15,617 nt of DNA from Acidobacteriota bacterium. Its GTDB lineage: Bacteria; Acidobacteriota; Blastocatellia; Pyrinomonadales; Pyrinomonadaceae. The notes below the pieces were generated by a model, which saw only the letters and a list, made by a program, of their open reading frames with translations, was not told the DNA's origin and searched no databases. Made by a program: the position numbers and the translations under genes. The stretch covers positions 1 through 15,617 of the forward strand of contig JADYZI010000163.1 of NCBI GenBank assembly GCA_020853255.1. The letters run 5' to 3'. Below are positions 15,401-15,617 of the stretch, piece by piece; the first letter of the stretch is position 1, and each line of letters starts with the position of its first letter.

Positions 15401-15617
15401 GAAAGACGGACCTCGTTGTGTATCGCGAATCGAACAACACCTGGTACGCGAGTTCGACGACGACCGGGCCGATCACATCGACCGTTTTCGGTTCGGCCGG
15501 CGACAAACCCGTGGTCGGTGATTTTGATGGAGATGGCCGCGGCGACGAGGCTGTGTTCAGACCATCGAACAGCACGTGGTATGTACTCGGCTCGGCCGGC
15601 GGGTTTATCGCGATCAC
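12478..15617 (+). CDS. Secreted delta-60 repeat / FG-GAP repeat protein, N-terminal part (runs off the right edge)
   Basis: An uninterrupted frame of at least 1046 codons with no stop before the window end. Residues 1 to about 31 form a signal peptide (hydrophobic LIFPFLLIVSLILPLTV, 13-29). From about residue 65 to 870 there are 14 delta-60 units (TIGR02608/DUF5122-type). Each has a core of RYNxDGSLDxSFG, then a valine/threonine strand, then QPDGKIVVAG and a DFALxR strand. From residue 881 on there are at least four FG-GAP/VCBS-type units with DxDxDG calcium-binding loops. The protein should be exported or surface displayed. Delta-60 repeats are thought to form beta-propeller-like structures, and FG-GAP units form integrin-like propellers. 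Function is unknown; adhesion or binding of ligands is plausible. The gene is divergent from the glycosidase operon, and a link with it is unproven. The visible mature part has only two cysteines, C60 and C870. Confidence 0.85.
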   Translation, partial: MKTMSGPNCAGGLIFPFLLIVSLILPLTVGANRGGLIAGILRSKEQFMLASGWRSGVPQCAPGILDPSFGSNGIVSTPVSVSSENAYGAMIQPDGKTIVVGLNQAVLLGSNSALISQADFVVTRLNPDGSFDPGFGDGGKVFTDFGTKGDSAQSAAYQPDGKIVVAGFKSQTPSGGTGGPADFALARYNPDGSLDQSFGAGGKVVTDLGGSTEQARSVAIQPDGKIIVGGSSNGFGIARYNPDGSLDPTFGVGGFIRGSLFSANKMALQPDGRIVTTGAGSSGTSSVFVTARFNTDGSFDESFGNGGFVQTDIGAYEDTPRSVAIAPDGKIVVVGVSYHGGGTGSRAFATVRYNVDGTLDTSFGGTGMVVTDQNPAYPSYQFNEGFTVAVQSDSRVVVAGTGMVRYNANGTLDTSFGTNGGLLTNPISPQDITVSLEGRIVAVGSISEGASDIGVLRYTPQGTLDQTFASGGLARLEMFRGYDAAQAIVIQQDGKIIAGGGGTDFGGHQFAVARYNLDGSLDTTFSDDGKAYARVVSAGARGIAVQQDGKVVAVGVKDQTSGSYDDFALVRWNADGSADTTFGPGANGIVSTPFPRASSADEALAVAIQSNGKILAAGYGAGLDSGSGRDFALARYNSNGVLDPLFGTSGLVLTPVGILDDVARAIEVQPDGKILLAGIARPQGATTNDFALVRYNANGTVDTSFGTGGKVLTPIGTVNDEANAMALQPDGKIVVAGFTRNGTVDDFALVRYGQNGSLDTTFGTGGKLTLSLGGSTNIIRSVKIQDDEKIVAVGSRTTGSVAQFAVARFNADGSLDTSFGLNGTLSTSTGESGSESNAVAIDAQGMIVAAGFSTVNANTDFTLMRYFGTCGTSTTGETLYDYDGDGKADLTVRRPSNNIWYLLRTTDAFTAMQWGLAGDRIVPADYDGDGRTDIAVFRPSEGKWYIFMSQTGAFQAFNWGQDGDLPVPTDRDNDGKTDLVVYRESNNTWYASSTTTGPITSTVFGSAGDKPVVGDFDGDGRGDEAVFRPSNSTWYVLGSAGGFIAI
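12670..15084 (+). repeat. Fourteen delta-60 (DUF5122-type) coding repeats
   Basis: The LDxSFG-type element recurs at 14 sites: the first begins at 12670, and the following DG-containing units begin near 12855, 13044, 13198, 13363, 13543, 13699, 13852, 14026, 14200, 14389, 14569, 14740 and 14914. Spacing ranges from 153 to 189 bp, about 57 residues on average. DNA identity between units is limited, so these are old, diverged protein repeats rather than recent tandem duplications. Confidence 0.85.
15118..15617 (+). repeat. FG-GAP/VCBS-type DxDxDG coding repeats (at least four, array continues)
   Basis: The DxDxDG loop starts at 15118, 15250, 15385 (degenerate: DRDNDGKTD) and 15520, a period of 132-135 bp (44-45 residues). 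Each is followed by an AVFRPS..WY segment. Such loops bind calcium in integrin-like propeller blades. Blade count cannot be given because the array is cut by the window edge. Confidence 0.8.

Noticed and set aside
12670..15617. CRISPR array or recent tandem DNA repeat
   Set aside because: The periodicity is at protein level with variable unit length and diverged DNA; the frame is open throughout.

Overview
The window looks like accessory carbohydrate-metabolism DNA from a Gram-negative, probably environmental bacterium. A low-confidence guess is Acidobacteriota (Blastocatellia/Pyrinomonadales type). The guess rests on the mix of Sec-exported glycosidases, a long delta-60/FG-GAP surface protein and a CACAAAG-type intergenic repeat. 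There is no rRNA, tRNA or other taxonomic marker, so the assignment is inference.

Layout. From about 12.15 kb down to the left edge, ten genes run on the minus strand. The first nine are essentially contiguous, with gaps of 0-53 bp and several 1-4 bp overlaps. In transcription order they are: GH27 alpha-galactosidase, cytoplasmic metal-dependent amidohydrolase, CutC-family TIM barrel, exported alkaline-phosphatase-superfamily hydrolase, GH20 beta-hexosaminidase with a C-terminal F5/8-type domain, GH29 alpha-L-fucosidase, GH35 beta-galactosidase, XylF-like sugar-binding lipoprotein, and a PfkB (1-phosphofructokinase/tagatose-6-phosphate kinase type) kinase. After a 178-bp gap comes the N-terminus of a DeoR/AgaR-family repressor, cut by the window edge. 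A good sigma-70-like promoter precedes GH27. Just downstream of it lie three CTTTC motifs at an exact 10-bp period, reminiscent of AgaR-type operators.

How the operon may work. All four glycosidases and the phosphatase-like enzyme have signal peptides, so they should act in the periplasm or outside the cell. Together they could strip alpha-Gal, beta-Gal, alpha-Fuc and beta-GlcNAc/GalNAc from branched glycans such as Lewis-type antennae. The binding lipoprotein would capture a released sugar, the kinase would phosphorylate a hexose phosphate inside the cell, and the DeoR protein would sense a sugar phosphate. The amidohydrolase and CutC genes overlap by 4 bp inside this operon and lack signal peptides. 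They are the likeliest place for an undescribed catabolic step.

A 402-bp divergent intergenic region (12076-12477) separates this operon from a plus-strand gene that runs off the right edge. That gene encodes at least 1046 residues: a signal peptide, 14 delta-60 (DUF5122-type) repeats and at least four FG-GAP/VCBS-type DxDxDG repeats. The only two cysteines in its visible mature part flank the 14-repeat domain.
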